64,000 bases of DNA from G016234445 sp964438865 (GTDB taxonomy: Bacteria > Chloroflexota > Dehalococcoidia > Tepidiformales > Tepidiformaceae). Below are positions 8,945 to 17,895 of the stretch, piece after piece. A program made the position numbers and the translations under genes. Positions within the stretch are counted from its first letter, which is position 1, and the number at the start of each line of letters is the position of its first letter. The notes beneath the pieces are model-generated. The model ran no database searches. It worked only from the letters and a program-made list of their open reading frames with translations, and was not told the origin of the DNA. The DNA is taken from assembly GCA_964438865.1 (NCBI GenBank), contig CAYTMI010000001.1, forward strand, positions 496,001-560,000, written 5' to 3'.

Positions 8945-9253
8945 CTAGGCCGAGGCCCGTGCGCGCTGAGCTTCCTGCCGCCCGAGGCCCTCGTTGAAGG
9001 CCTGCGCTTCGGCGTCCAGTTCGGCGTCCATCGCCGCTCGGTTAGCGAGGTAGTAGGCGATCCCCGCATGGATCCGGGCGAGGTCCAGGTGTGGATACTC
9101 CTCGAGGATCTGGTCCGGGGTGAGGCCTTCCTTGTACAGCACGGCCACCTGGAGGACCGACAATCTCGTACCCGCGAGGCACGGCCGCCCGCCGTTGTAG
9201 TCCGGCCTCGACTGGATCAGCGTACCGATATCGAACAGGGCGGTGGTTGCCAT
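8945..9253 (-). CDS. DUF433-family antitoxin
   Basis: The 102-residue product contains GGRPCLAGTRLSVLQVAVLYKEGLTPDQILEEYPHL written here in part: the GTRL-core and the EEYPHL-type helix define the DUF433 winged-helix family. DUF433 proteins are the usual partners of DUF5615 toxins and probably bind DNA to autoregulate the pair. The gene is first in the two-gene operon and ends exactly where the toxin begins. The C-terminal Ala/Glu-rich tail (about residues 75-102) is where toxin contact would be expected. Confidence 0.8.
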   Translation of the reverse strand: MATTALFDIGTLIQSRPDYNGGRPCLAGTRLSVLQVAVLYKEGLTPDQILEEYPHLDLARIHAGIAYYLANRAAMDAELDAEAQAFNEGLGRQEAQRARASA

Positions 9254-9358
9254 GCCGCCATTCTACCATGTCCCGCTGGCCTCTCGGCGCACAATTCCTT
9301 GCCACGCGGAGTACCATGCACGCTGCCGGCCGCCCGAAAGCCGGCCCGGAGGATCGCC

Positions 9359-9976
9359 ATGAGGCGCCTCGCTGCACCGCTCCTTGCCCTCGCCGTCGCC
9401 AGCTCGCTCCTGCTCGGCTACCGCAGCGCCCGCACCTTCGACCCCGGCCCATGGCTCCACAACGGCCATTTCGACGATTCCATCGCCGCCTGGAATCCGG
9501 CCGGGTCGTGGGACGGCGTCAGCTTCGGGTGGTCGCCCGAAGATCGCGATGGCTCGCGCGCTTCCGGGTCGGCCCGCATCACCATCCAGGCCGGCTTCTC
9601 CCACAACCCCTACGCCGTCCAGTGCCGCCCGATCCCCCTCGGTGCCACCACCGTCACGCTCTCGGGCGCCATCCGCTATCCCGTCGACTCCGGCGCCTCC
9701 AACGCCTGGATGCAGGGCGCCTCCTTCACTGGCCCCGGCTGCACTGGCACCTTCGTCGGTGCGGTGGGCCGTGGCGCCTTCGAACCCCAGCCCGGCTGGA
9801 CCGATATCACCAGCACCGCCGCCATCCCTGCCGGCGCCCACTCCATCTCCGTCCAGTTCGGCTTGCTGGCTGACTTCAATGCTCCGACGCTGACCGCCAA
9901 CTTCGACAAGCTCACGCTCGTCTTCGATCACGTGCCCGCCCACCACGTCGTCGCCCCCAACCTTGCGCGCGACTAG
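9359..9976 (+). CDS. Secreted protein, beta-sandwich (carbohydrate-binding-like)
   Basis: The 205-residue product has a basic start and a hydrophobic signal segment (LAAPLLALAVASSLLLGY). The exported part follows the plan N-G-H-F-D...S-I-A-A-W-N...W, with Gly/Ser/Thr-rich alternating strands. This resembles family 4/9-type carbohydrate-binding or galactose-binding beta-sandwiches but has no convincing binding-site signature. The ATG at 9359 follows CCGGAGGATC, a good ribosome site. It is divergent from the TA pair. Confidence 0.6.
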   Translation: MRRLAAPLLALAVASSLLLGYRSARTFDPGPWLHNGHFDDSIAAWNPAGSWDGVSFGWSPEDRDGSRASGSARITIQAGFSHNPYAVQCRPIPLGATTVTLSGAIRYPVDSGASNAWMQGASFTGPGCTGTFVGAVGRGAFEPQPGWTDITSTAAIPAGAHSISVQFGLLADFNAPTLTANFDKLTLVFDHVPAHHVVAPNLARD

Positions 9977-10063
9977 CATAGCCGCGCCTGTGGCGACCTG
10001 GCGCAAGCCTGCCCTCCCTGGCAGTCGGGCTACGGATCGAGACCGTGGGCCGGGGTAGCCCCG

Positions 10064-10708
10064 TCAGGCTGACGCGGCTACCGGCGTCCGCCAGAGGTCC
10101 CAGCAGATGCCCAGGATCCAGACTACCCACCCAAGGAAGCCGGCCAACCCCGCGTACAAGAAGAACGAGGCGTCGCTGGCAGCCCCACCGCTTGCGATGA
10201 GGGAAACGACGGCCACCGCGCCGCCGAGGTAGCCGATCCACGCCGTGAACAGCTTCGTTCGCAGCGAGAGCACTGAAACCGCGCCCGCGAGGGCCGCTAT
10301 CCCAACATTCGCCAGCGAGACGGCGACACCGGACATCGCCCACAGCAGCGTTGCCCCGCCGCCTTCGGTATGGCGCATCGCCATACCGGAAAGGATGACG
10401 ATCGAGACCAGGTAGAGGGACCCGGACAGCAGCAGCCCCGAGAGCGCGACGACTGAGAGGTTCGGTTGCCCGTTCTCGGCCTCGACGGTTCGGCGCCAGA
10501 GCGAACCGAACCACCAGAGCAGCCCGAACGCCCCCAGCCCGGAGAGGAGCGCGGAAGCCTGGATACCCTCGGCGTTGTCGGCAAGCCACTCCGAGATCTC
10601 GTTCGCCGAGGCATCGGGCGTCGGCGGGCTCCCGTACAGCAGGAATGTGACCAGGTTGAGCACCACGAAGGCCACGCCCCCAAGTGCTCCTATACGTTCT
10701 GGGCGCAT
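10064..10708 (-). CDS. Multi-pass membrane protein (DUF4386-like layout)
   Basis: The 214-residue product starts MRPERIGALGGVAFVVLN and has about six hydrophobic segments separated by short loops, with a first extracytoplasmic loop PPTPDASANEISEWLADN. That layout, including the aspartate/Trp-containing loop between helices 1 and 2, is shared by DUF4386-like integral membrane proteins. The ATG at 10708 is preferred over one 19 codons upstream because GGGGGA precedes it. Function is unknown. It is divergent from the MFS gene at 10898. Confidence 0.65.
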   Translation of the reverse strand: MRPERIGALGGVAFVVLNLVTFLLYGSPPTPDASANEISEWLADNAEGIQASALLSGLGAFGLLWWFGSLWRRTVEAENGQPNLSVVALSGLLLSGSLYLVSIVILSGMAMRHTEGGGATLLWAMSGVAVSLANVGIAALAGAVSVLSLRTKLFTAWIGYLGGAVAVVSLIASGGAASDASFFLYAGLAGFLGWVVWILGICWDLWRTPVAASA

Positions 10709-10897
10709 GTTCAATCCCCCATTCTGGATGGAGCGCATTCTGGATCCAGCGCGGCGCGTGCGCAACCGTCACCTGCGTGTGGGTCATCTGCCGGTGCCCG
10801 TGGACTCTCCGAAGGCGGCCGCTGCCCTCTCGCCGCCCTACCCCCGTCCACCCGGTAGAATGCCCCTAACCGACAGGGTGCAGGGGCGGAGACGAGC

Positions 10898-12184
10898 GTG
10901 ACCGATACCGGGCAGGCGAGGTCGGCGCGCGGGGTGTTCCGCCGCGATGGCTCAAGCCCGGTGTTCTATGGCTGGTGGATTGTCGCCGCCGGGGTGGGAT
11001 TGCAGGCGCTCCAGGCCGGCCTCCTCTCGCAGGCTTACGGCGCCTACGTCGTCCTCCTCCGCGACCAGTTCGGCTGGAGCAAGACGCTCCTCTCCGGCGC
11101 CTATTCCATGGCCCAGGCCGAAAGCGGCATCACCGGGCCACTGCAGGGCTGGCTGACCGACCGTTTCGGCCCACGGGCGGTGCTTCGGACAGGGGTCGTG
11201 ATCTTCGCGGCCGGGTTCATGCTCTTCAGCCAGGTGAACTCGGTACTCACCTTCTACCTGTTCTTTTTCGTGATGGCTGTCGGCATGAGCCTCGGCGGCT
11301 ACATGTCGATCACCGTCGCCATCGTCAACTGGTTTCATCGTCGAAGGGCCACCGCCCTCGGGATGACCGCGGTCGGCGTCGCGCTCGGCGGGTTGATGGT
11401 CCCGGGGGTGACCCTGGCGCTCGAAGCCTGGGGCTGGCGGACGACGTCATTCCTTTCGGGCGTGGTGATCCTCGTGGCGGGGCTGCCGCTGGCCCAGGTC
11501 ATGCGCGCCCGCCCGGAGGACCACGGCCTCACGGTGGACGGCGCTCCAGCGGCAGCCCGGCCGGCGGGCGGGGTGCAAACAACCATCGTGACGGACGACT
11601 ACACCCTGGCGGAGGCGATTCGCACCCGGCAGTTCTGGTTGATCGCGGCGGGGCACGGGACGGCACTGCTCGTGGTCGGAGCGGTCACCGTCCACCTCGT
11701 TTCGCTCCTCCACGATAACCTCGGCTACTCCCTCGGGGCTGCCTCGCTGGTGGTGACGGTGCTCACTTTCGCGCAGGTGGGCGGCGGCCTCGCCGGCGGC
11801 TGGCTGGGCGACCGCTTCAGCAAGCGGGCGATCACGGCGACCTGCATGTTCGTCCACGCGGGGGCGCTGCTGATGGTTGCGAACGCCACCGCGACCTGGA
11901 TGGTGCTCGTCTTCGCGGTCGCCCACGGGATGGCCTGGGGCATCCGGGGGCCGCTCATGGCCGCCATCCGCGCGGACTACTTCGGGCGTTCCGACTTCGG
12001 GAAGATCCTCGGTGCGTCCCAGCCGATCATCATGATCGGCCTCACCGGTGGGCCCATCCTCGCGGGCGTCCTCGCGGACCGGACGGGGAGTTACGAATCC
12101 GGGTTCACGGTCCTGGCCGTGCTGGCGGCACTGGGGAGCACCTTCTTCATCCTATCGTCGCCGCCGCGCCGGAGGTCGGTGTAG
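10898..12184 (+). CDS. MFS transporter (OFA/monocarboxylate-like)
   Basis: The 428-residue product has 12 predicted transmembrane segments. It contains GYMSITVAIVNWFHRRRATALGM, the N-W-F-x-R-R-R-G/A-x-A-x-G element of the oxalate/formate-antiporter and monocarboxylate branch of the major facilitator superfamily (quoted here in part). The A-loop is GWLTDRFGPR (near residue 85) and a second copy is GGWLGDRFSKR. A GTG start at 10898 follows a purine-rich GGGGCGGAG. Substrate is likely a small organic acid, by family only. It stands alone. Confidence 0.85.
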   Translation: MTDTGQARSARGVFRRDGSSPVFYGWWIVAAGVGLQALQAGLLSQAYGAYVVLLRDQFGWSKTLLSGAYSMAQAESGITGPLQGWLTDRFGPRAVLRTGVVIFAAGFMLFSQVNSVLTFYLFFFVMAVGMSLGGYMSITVAIVNWFHRRRATALGMTAVGVALGGLMVPGVTLALEAWGWRTTSFLSGVVILVAGLPLAQVMRARPEDHGLTVDGAPAAARPAGGVQTTIVTDDYTLAEAIRTRQFWLIAAGHGTALLVVGAVTVHLVSLLHDNLGYSLGAASLVVTVLTFAQVGGGLAGGWLGDRFSKRAITATCMFVHAGALLMVANATATWMVLVFAVAHGMAWGIRGPLMAAIRADYFGRSDFGKILGASQPIIMIGLTGGPILAGVLADRTGSYESGFTVLAVLAALGSTFFILSSPPRRRSV

Positions 12185-12208
12185 GGATCAGGGAGCACGG
12201 ATCGGGGG

Positions 12209-13312
12209 TCAGGGCAGCCTCCCGAGGCGGGATTCGACCCCGTCACGCGCGCCGGGATAGACCTCGGCGTACCCGCGGAGGAGCCCGAAACAGCCGCTGA
12301 TCATCATGTCGCCGAAGGGGGCGGCGAAGCAGGGCCGCAGTTCGGTCCCCGCGATCTTCGCCCGCTGCGGGCCGGTGACAGCGACCATCGCCGGCAGCCT
12401 GGGCGAAACGAGCCCGCGGTCTGCGTGGTAGGCGCCGTGGCCCTTCGACGAAAAGACATCCTGGTTCGTGAGTTCGCCCGCGGCCAGGCCCTCGGTGAAG
12501 GCGACGATCCGTTCGGGCGCGAGTTCGCCAGTGTGGTGTTCGAAGAGGCTGGCGACCTTCCGCCCGCGGAGATGGAACCCGAGCAGGTGCATGTTCCCCA
12601 GGTTGAGGACGACGCGTTCATCGCCGCTCGCCGCCACGCGCTCGTCGTGGAGGGCGCCGAGCGCCGCCGCGGGGCCGGTGTCCATGAACGCGATGGGGGC
12701 CGATTCGCCAGCCGAGGCGGCCATTGCCCGAGCGCGCGTCAGATAGGCGGGGAGGTCGGCGGGCCGGTAGGCGAAGGCGAGGAGGTCGTTGCGGTGCTGG
12801 ACGATCGCCCGGAGGTGGTCGAAGCGGAAGACGCGGTCGGAAACGCCCGGCGGCGCGGCGCCATGGTCCAGGCAGCCGAGCGCGAGACCATCGAAGTCGC
12901 CGGGTTCTTCGAAGGCGGCGAGAGCGGCGCGGATGGCATCGAGGTCGAGGTCGCGCATGACCACGTGCTCGCCGGCGATGCGCCCCGCTTCGTCGTCTGA
13001 CACCACCTCGACGCCCATCGCCCGGACCTCGTCGAGGTCGTCGTTGAAGGTCTGGGCGGCTTCGGGGGTGGCGAAAGCCCGGGCGCCGGACTTGAGGTGG
13101 TCTTCGAGCGCCCAGCCGCAAGGACCGCCCCCGGCCACGACTCCCGTGAGCACGAGCGGCTTCCGTTCGCGAGTCGCCCTGCGGATGCGGCGCGCGGCCA
13201 CTTCGGTCGCCGACGGCAGCACCATCTTCACGCAGTTCTCGACGTGGCGGCTGGAATCGAAGAGGAGGATGTCCTGGGTGCCGGTGCCCATGTCGATCGC
13301 GAGGATGCGCAT
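12209..13312 (-). CDS. DUF1786 family protein (ASKHA-like fold)
   Basis: The 367-residue product begins MRILAIDMGTGTQDILLFDS, the phosphate-1-like loop of an actin/hexokinase-type ATPase, and continues LVLTGVVAGGGPCGWALEDHLKSG. This is the DUF1786 pattern, whose members are sometimes named as pyruvate formate-lyase activating enzyme related without evidence. Other glycine-rich loops are MDTGPAAALGAL and VVLNLGNMHLLGF. An ATP-dependent role is plausible. It converges on the MFS gene with a 24-nt gap and sits upstream of the flavin-binding split-barrel gene's 3' end. Confidence 0.75.
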   Translation of the reverse strand: MRILAIDMGTGTQDILLFDSSRHVENCVKMVLPSATEVAARRIRRATRERKPLVLTGVVAGGGPCGWALEDHLKSGARAFATPEAAQTFNDDLDEVRAMGVEVVSDDEAGRIAGEHVVMRDLDLDAIRAALAAFEEPGDFDGLALGCLDHGAAPPGVSDRVFRFDHLRAIVQHRNDLLAFAYRPADLPAYLTRARAMAASAGESAPIAFMDTGPAAALGALHDERVAASGDERVVLNLGNMHLLGFHLRGRKVASLFEHHTGELAPERIVAFTEGLAAGELTNQDVFSSKGHGAYHADRGLVSPRLPAMVAVTGPQRAKIAGTELRPCFAAPFGDMMISGCFGLLRGYAEVYPGARDGVESRLGRLP

Positions 13313-13348
13313 GGAGACAGTATAGGAGAGGCGCGGAGGCGCGAGACG

Positions 13349-13768
13349 TTACTCCTCGCGGTCCTGGATCACCTGCCCACGCTGCAGGACCTTGTCCACG
13401 CGCACGATGACGGCGATGCCCGTTCGCTCGGGGTCGCGGTCCAGTTCGAACGCGGGGGTGCGCGCCATCACGGCGTCCCTGAGTGCGCCTTCGCGGGCGA
13501 GTTCTGCCTCCCCGAAGAACTTCCAGGAAAGGCGCGCCTTCAGGTTTGCGAAGAGCACGCAGATGCCGGGGTTCTCCTCCATGTTGCGGAGCGTCGTGCC
13601 GTGACTTCGCTCCCAGAAGGCGATGTGGTCGTCGTCCCAGATGATGGCGCTGCCCTTGTAGGCCATGTCGGGGAGGCCGCTCTTCGAGGCGGTGGCGATG
13701 AGGACGGGGGCGCCCTCGGCGAACGCGGTGTCGAAGGCGACGCGCATTTCCTGGGTGAGTGCGATCAA
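13349..13768 (-). CDS. Pyridoxamine 5'-phosphate oxidase-like flavin-binding split-barrel protein
   Basis: The 139-residue product has the PPOX split-barrel pattern: PVLIATASKSGLPDMAYKGSAII, quoted in part, is the first strand pair, followed by DDHIAFWERSHGTTLRNMEENPGICVLF. These small proteins bind FMN or F420 at the dimer interface and reduce or oxidise varied substrates. The specific substrate is not evident. The 367-residue DUF1786 gene lies downstream on the same strand with a 36-nt gap, so they may be co-transcribed. Confidence 0.75.
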   Translation of the reverse strand: MIALTQEMRVAFDTAFAEGAPVLIATASKSGLPDMAYKGSAIIWDDDHIAFWERSHGTTLRNMEENPGICVLFANLKARLSWKFFGEAELAREGALRDAVMARTPAFELDRDPERTGIAVIVRVDKVLQRGQVIQDREE

Positions 13769-13873
13769 GTGGTTTCTCCGGAAGGGCTGTGGCCGTGACG
13801 GCCCGGTGGATCCAAGCCTACGGGGTTCGCCGCCCGAACGTGCGGTTGCGATGATCAGTCGCGCGGCCCCTCG

Positions 13874-15133
13874 TCACGCCTCGTAGCGGGTGAGGACGAG
13901 GCAACTGTTTTGGCCGCCGAAGCCGAAGCTGTTCTTCAGCGCCACGCGCACGGGCATCTGGCGGGCCACGTTTGGCACGTAGTCGAGGTCGCAGGCGGGG
14001 TCCGGCTCTTCCTGGTTCAGCGTCGGGTGCACCCAGCCGGTCTCGATCGCCTTCACGGCGGCGATCGTTTCCATGCCGCCGCTGGCGCCGAGCCCGTGGC
14101 CGATGACGCTCTTCGTGGCGCTGATGGCGAGCCGGTAGGCGCCTTCGCCGAAGACCTTCTTGAGGGCGTTGGTCTCCGCGATGTCGCCGATCGGGGTGCT
14201 GGTCGCGTGGGCGTTCACATGGTCCACCTGCGATGGTTCGATGGCGGCGTCGCGGAGGGCGGCGGCCATCGCCCGGGCCGCGCCGTCGCCGTCTTCGGGC
14301 GGGGCGACGACGTGGAAGGCGTCGCTGGTGCAGCCGAATCCGGCCAGTTCGGCATAGATGCGGGCGCCGCGGGCCTTCGCGTGGGCCTCGCTTTCGAGGA
14401 TCAGCGCGCCCGCCCCTTCGCAGGGGACGAAGCCGTCGCGCTTGTTGTCGAATGGGCGACTGGCCCCGGCGGGGTCGCCTTCGTAGCCGGAGAGGGCGCG
14501 CATGACGCTGAACCCGGCCAGCCCGAGTTCGCTGATCCCGGCTTCGCAGCCCCCGGTGAGGACGATCTCGGCGCGGCCGGTGCGGATGAGGAAGCCCGCT
14601 TCGCCGATGGCCTGGGTGCCGGCCGCGCAGGCGGTCACGATGGTGCCGTTGTAGCCGCGAAGGCCGTACTGGAGGGCGACCTGGGCGCCCGCCATGTTCC
14701 CGAGGCTCTTCGCCAGGTAGAGCGGGTCAATCTTCATCCCGCCGCGGCTCAACAGGGTCTGGACCGCTTCCTGGATGTCGGGATAGCCGCCTCCGCCGTT
14801 GCCGACGAGGACGCCGACACGGTCGCGGTCTTCGTTGTCGAAGTCGAGCCCGGCATCTTCGATGGCCTGGCCCCCCGCCGCGACCATGAACTGGGCGAAG
14901 CGGGCCATGCGGCGCGCGGCTTTGCGTTCGATGTAGTTCGCGGGCTCCCAATCCTTCACTTCGCCGGCGACCTTGCAGGCGAAAGCCGAGGTGTCGGCGA
15001 GGGTCATGGGGGCGATGCCGGAACGCCCGGCGACGAGGTTGGCCCAGAATTCGGCGACGCTCTGCCCCGCCGGGGTGATGGCCCCAAGGCCGGTGACGAC
15101 GACGCGGGTGCGCGAGCGAAGAGTGTCGTTCAT
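13874..15133 (-). CDS. fabF: Beta-ketoacyl-ACP synthase II
   Basis: The 419-residue product is a condensing enzyme of fatty-acid elongation. The complete KAS II catalytic set is visible: Cys169 in VTACAAGTQ, His309 in NAHATSTPIGD, Lys341 and His346 in SATKSVIGHGLGA. The N-terminus RVVVTGLGAITPAG is typical. The ATG at 15133 is chosen because upstream in-frame sequence is non-coding repeat-like DNA. The usual fabD, fabG and acpP neighbours are absent. It is divergent from thyX, and a copy of the dispersed palindrome lies between them. Confidence 0.95.
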   Translation of the reverse strand: MNDTLRSRTRVVVTGLGAITPAGQSVAEFWANLVAGRSGIAPMTLADTSAFACKVAGEVKDWEPANYIERKAARRMARFAQFMVAAGGQAIEDAGLDFDNEDRDRVGVLVGNGGGGYPDIQEAVQTLLSRGGMKIDPLYLAKSLGNMAGAQVALQYGLRGYNGTIVTACAAGTQAIGEAGFLIRTGRAEIVLTGGCEAGISELGLAGFSVMRALSGYEGDPAGASRPFDNKRDGFVPCEGAGALILESEAHAKARGARIYAELAGFGCTSDAFHVVAPPEDGDGAARAMAAALRDAAIEPSQVDHVNAHATSTPIGDIAETNALKKVFGEGAYRLAISATKSVIGHGLGASGGMETIAAVKAIETGWVHPTLNQEEPDPACDLDYVPNVARQMPVRVALKNSFGFGGQNSCLVLTRYEA

Positions 15134-15174
15134 TGCCGTAAGGGTAGAGCGGGGAGGGCCGAGGTGCGAGGTCC

Positions 15175-15205
15175 GGTAGCCGCGCCCCACCGTGGGCGCA
15201 TCGCC
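15175..15205 (+). repeat. Dispersed intergenic palindromic repeat, copy 1
   Basis: This is the first of four near-identical copies of a roughly 30-bp element whose core is GCGCCCCACCGTGGGCGC, an imperfect hairpin, flanked by GGTAGCC and ATCGCC. It lies between fabF and thyX. The following bases to 15325 hold short GGACTCGGCACTCGG repeats. Confidence 0.8.
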
Positions 15206-15334
15206 CACCACGCCCGCACCGCGCCAGCCTCCCGGGACCCGGGACTCGGCACTCGGTACTTCCATCGTGCGACAATGGTCACCGGCCGCAGCACCACTCG
15301 GGACTCGGCACTCGGAACTCGGGACTCACTCCCC

Positions 15335-16168
15335 ATGGCCATCCAGGTCACCCTCATCTCCCACAGCGACGACCCCATGCGTTCGCTCTACATGGCCTAT
15401 CGCACCTGCTACAGCCAGTTGACCCCGCAGCAGGTGCTCAAACGCATCGGCGACGACCGGATCACCGACGCCGAGATGAAGCGCTTCATCGAAGAGCGCC
15501 TGAAGACTGGCCACGCGAGCCCGCTCGAGCAGGTCTGGTTCGAATTCGGGATCAGCGGCGTCTCCCGCGCCTTCAGCCACCAGTTCGTCCGCCACCGCGT
15601 CGGCATCTCCTTCGAACAGCAGAGCCAGCGCTACGTCACTTATAAGGACGGCGAGTTCCCCTACACCGTGCCCGAGACGGTGCGGAAGGCCGGGCTCGCG
15701 GACGAGATGGCCGGGCTCTTCCGCGAAGTGGGCGAACTCTACGAAAAGATGGTCGCCTCCGGGGTGCCGGCCGAGGATGCGCGCTTCCTCCTGCCGAACG
15801 CGACGAACACCAATTTCAAGATCACCGTGAACTTCCAGAGCCTCCTCCACATCTGCGACCTGCGGCTCTGCACGCGCGCCCAGTGGGAGTTCCGGAAGGT
15901 GGCCGCGCTCCTGCGGTCGGAGGTGGTGAAGGCCGTGCCCGAGCTGGGCAAGTACCTCCAGCCGAAGTGCGGCGAACTCCGGATGGGCTATTGCGACGAA
16001 TCCGAGAAGGACTGGGAAGCCTGCCCGATCGGCCGCGTCCGGCCCCACAAGGACGCCCTCTTCCGCCTCTACGACTCCTACCGCAAGGGCGAACTCGCCC
16101 CCCTCCGCGCCGAAGACTGGGACACGATCGAAGAGAAGGAGAGCGCCGAAGCGGCCGAGCCGTATTGA
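15335..16168 (+). CDS. thyX: Flavin-dependent thymidylate synthase
   Basis: The 277-residue enzyme makes dTMP from dUMP using FAD and methylenetetrahydrofolate. The ThyX signature R-H-R-x7-S-x-R is present as RHRVGISFEQQSQR, starting at residue 86. A second family feature, LRLCTRAQWEFR, follows. The C-terminal region CGELRMGYCDESEKDWEACPIGR, quoted in part, adds several Cys residues also seen in some ThyX proteins. ATG 15335 is the first codon of the conserved region. Presence of ThyX suggests no ThyA dependence. It stands alone. Confidence 0.95.
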   Translation: MAIQVTLISHSDDPMRSLYMAYRTCYSQLTPQQVLKRIGDDRITDAEMKRFIEERLKTGHASPLEQVWFEFGISGVSRAFSHQFVRHRVGISFEQQSQRYVTYKDGEFPYTVPETVRKAGLADEMAGLFREVGELYEKMVASGVPAEDARFLLPNATNTNFKITVNFQSLLHICDLRLCTRAQWEFRKVAALLRSEVVKAVPELGKYLQPKCGELRMGYCDESEKDWEACPIGRVRPHKDALFRLYDSYRKGELAPLRAEDWDTIEEKESAEAAEPY

Positions 16169-16175
16169 GGACTGA

Positions 16176-16206
16176 GGTAGCCGCGCCCCACCGTGGGCGC
16201 ATCGCC
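16176..16206 (+). repeat. Dispersed intergenic palindromic repeat, copy 2
   Basis: This copy has the same orientation and sequence as the one at 15175. It begins 8 nt after the thyX stop codon, between thyX and the convergent lipoprotein gene, where a hairpin could act as a bidirectional terminator or mRNA stabiliser. Confidence 0.8.
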
Positions 16207-16244
16207 TGCCGTTCATCTCCCTCCGTCAGGGTGCCCGCCCGGCG

Positions 16245-16868
16245 TCAGCGCGGCGTGATCACCCAGAACCACGTGTACCCGGGCTCGGGCTCCGCGAAGC
16301 GGACGGCCTTGCCCTGGAACCCGGGCGAGTGCGTCGTCGGGTCTCGCTTTTCCCGGCCAACGTACTCGGTCGTGACCTGGATGTAGCGCTTCTCCGGGAG
16401 CGGCACTCCCCGGTCGGGGATCCAGGGCCCCCAGCTGCAGGTTACTCCCGCAACCCCGAAGCCGCCGCCCCCGCGGGCCCAGTCGCCGGCGACCAGCTCG
16501 CGGTCGAAGTAGGTGAAGACTTCGGAGGAGGATGCTGTCGTCCGGTACAACTGGACCGTCCGTTCCTCGCCATCCTCACGGACGAAGCTATCGAGCAACT
16601 CCGCCCCCGGGAAGACCGGGAGGTCCTTCTCCTTCGGCTTGACGGTGCCGCCGGCCGGGGTGGGGAAGGGCACGGGCGACGGGGTGGGAAACACGAAGGC
16701 CGAAGGCGAGGGCTCGTAGACCCACGACTCGCAGAACGGCTTTGTGGCCGCGCGTTGGCGATAGGCCTCGTGAGCGGCCTCGACGAACTCGGAGCCGCTT
16801 TGCTGGATGCAGGACACGGCGGTGGCAACGAAGGCGAACGCCGGGAGGAGGAGCCGCAACCGCTTCAC
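16245..16868 (-). CDS. Secreted lipoprotein of unknown function
   Basis: The 207-residue product has a basic start, a hydrophobic stretch and the lipobox TAVSC at about residue 20, so it should be lipid-anchored outside the membrane. A Pro/Thr-rich linker (FPTPSPVPFPTP) precedes a folded part starting DLPVFPGAELLDSF. Its YPGA/FPGA-type opening recalls the lipoprotein at 3685. No catalytic motif is seen. Confidence 0.65.
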   Translation of the reverse strand: MKRLRLLLPAFAFVATAVSCIQQSGSEFVEAAHEAYRQRAATKPFCESWVYEPSPSAFVFPTPSPVPFPTPAGGTVKPKEKDLPVFPGAELLDSFVREDGEERTVQLYRTTASSSEVFTYFDRELVAGDWARGGGGFGVAGVTCSWGPWIPDRGVPLPEKRYIQVTTEYVGREKRDPTTHSPGFQGKAVRFAEPEPGYTWFWVITPR

Positions 16869-17059
16869 GATAGGCGAAGCGTAGCACTCGCCGGGGCGGC
16901 GCGGAGCCGACTGAGGACTGAGAGCCGAGGGTGGCGACCGCGGAAACAGAACCGCGAGCGTGAGCGAGCGTGCGGCGTCCCGGCCTACCCCAGATCGCCG
17001 GGAGGGAGATCGCTACGCTGCGCGACGCGCTGAGCTGACGCCGGAGATGAGTGGCACCC

Positions 17060-17087
17060 GATGCGCCCACGGTGGGGCGCGGCTACC
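17060..17087 (-). repeat. Dispersed intergenic palindromic repeat, copy 3 (inverted)
   Basis: This is the reverse complement of the element at 15175 and 16176. It lies about 60 nt before the DinB-family gene. The surrounding gap 16869-17147 holds short GGACTGAG/GAGCCGAGG-type repeats and nothing else I can support. Confidence 0.8.
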
Positions 17088-17147
17088 CGTAGAATGCGCG
17101 GACCCGGCACCTCGTTACTCCGACACTCCCTACTCCCAGGAGGCCCC

Positions 17148-17705
17148 ATGGACACCAACGCATACATCGCCGCCCAGCTCACGGTCGCGGCCAACATGAT
17201 CAAGGCCCTGCTTTTGGACGTGACCGAGGCCGAGTGGCGGTCGCGGCCGGCGCCGGGACAGAACCTCTTCGGGTTCACCGCCTGGCACATGCCGGCCACG
17301 CAGGACTGGTCCGTGCGGGTGGCCTTGCGGGGGCTGCCGACGCTCGGGTCGCAGGCCGAGTGGCGGTCGCGCGGCGTGGGCCTCTGCCCCATCCCCTTCG
17401 GCATGCCCGGCGACGAGGCCGACGCGGTGGCGATGGCGACCACCCCCGCCGATGTCGTCGCCTACGCCGGGGCCGTGCTCGAAGACGCGCTGGCGGCGCT
17501 CTCGACCCTCGACGCCGCGGCGCTGGATGCGATCCCACCCGCCTCGTACCGCCTGTCGCACAGCGACGTCCCTGCCTACCGCGAGGTAACCGCCAACATG
17601 GAGGGCTGGCCTGCCTGGCGGCTGTTCGCCTCAACCGCGACCGGCCACATCCGCGGCCACCTGGGCGAACTGGACCTGGTGAAGGCGATGTTGCGGAGGG
17701 GATAA
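17148..17705 (+). CDS. DinB-family (DUF664-like) four-helix protein
   Basis: The 185-residue product has the DinB/YfiT four-helix layout. The metal-binding histidine positions are apparent in FTAWHMPATQDW (first site) and ATGHIRGHLGELDLVK (last site, H-x3-H). Members may be metal-dependent thiol transferases or hydrolases, and several are damage-inducible in Bacillus, but no LexA box is visible here. ATG 17148 follows CCAGGAGGCCCC, a strong ribosome site. It is not the DNA polymerase IV also called DinB. Confidence 0.75.
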   Translation: MDTNAYIAAQLTVAANMIKALLLDVTEAEWRSRPAPGQNLFGFTAWHMPATQDWSVRVALRGLPTLGSQAEWRSRGVGLCPIPFGMPGDEADAVAMATTPADVVAYAGAVLEDALAALSTLDAAALDAIPPASYRLSHSDVPAYREVTANMEGWPAWRLFASTATGHIRGHLGELDLVKAMLRRG

Positions 17706-17895
17706 GTCCGAATTCGATCGATGGCCAAGGGCAACCGAACGGGTCGTGGACAACGCAAGTTGCGGCCCTCATAATCCGGCCAAGGTCGGGCTCACCGCTC
17801 CGAGGTCGATCGTGGCACGGGCCGTGAGGCGCACGCAGTCTGGCAGGTCTTCTTGGCGGGCACTTGTCAAGCTGCACAGACGGGGAGAACCATCG

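Noticed and set aside
13910..15334. Extended N-terminal part of the frame that contains thyX
   Set aside because: The frame runs through the antisense of fabF and the intergenic repeat; homology to ThyX begins only at the ATG at 15335.
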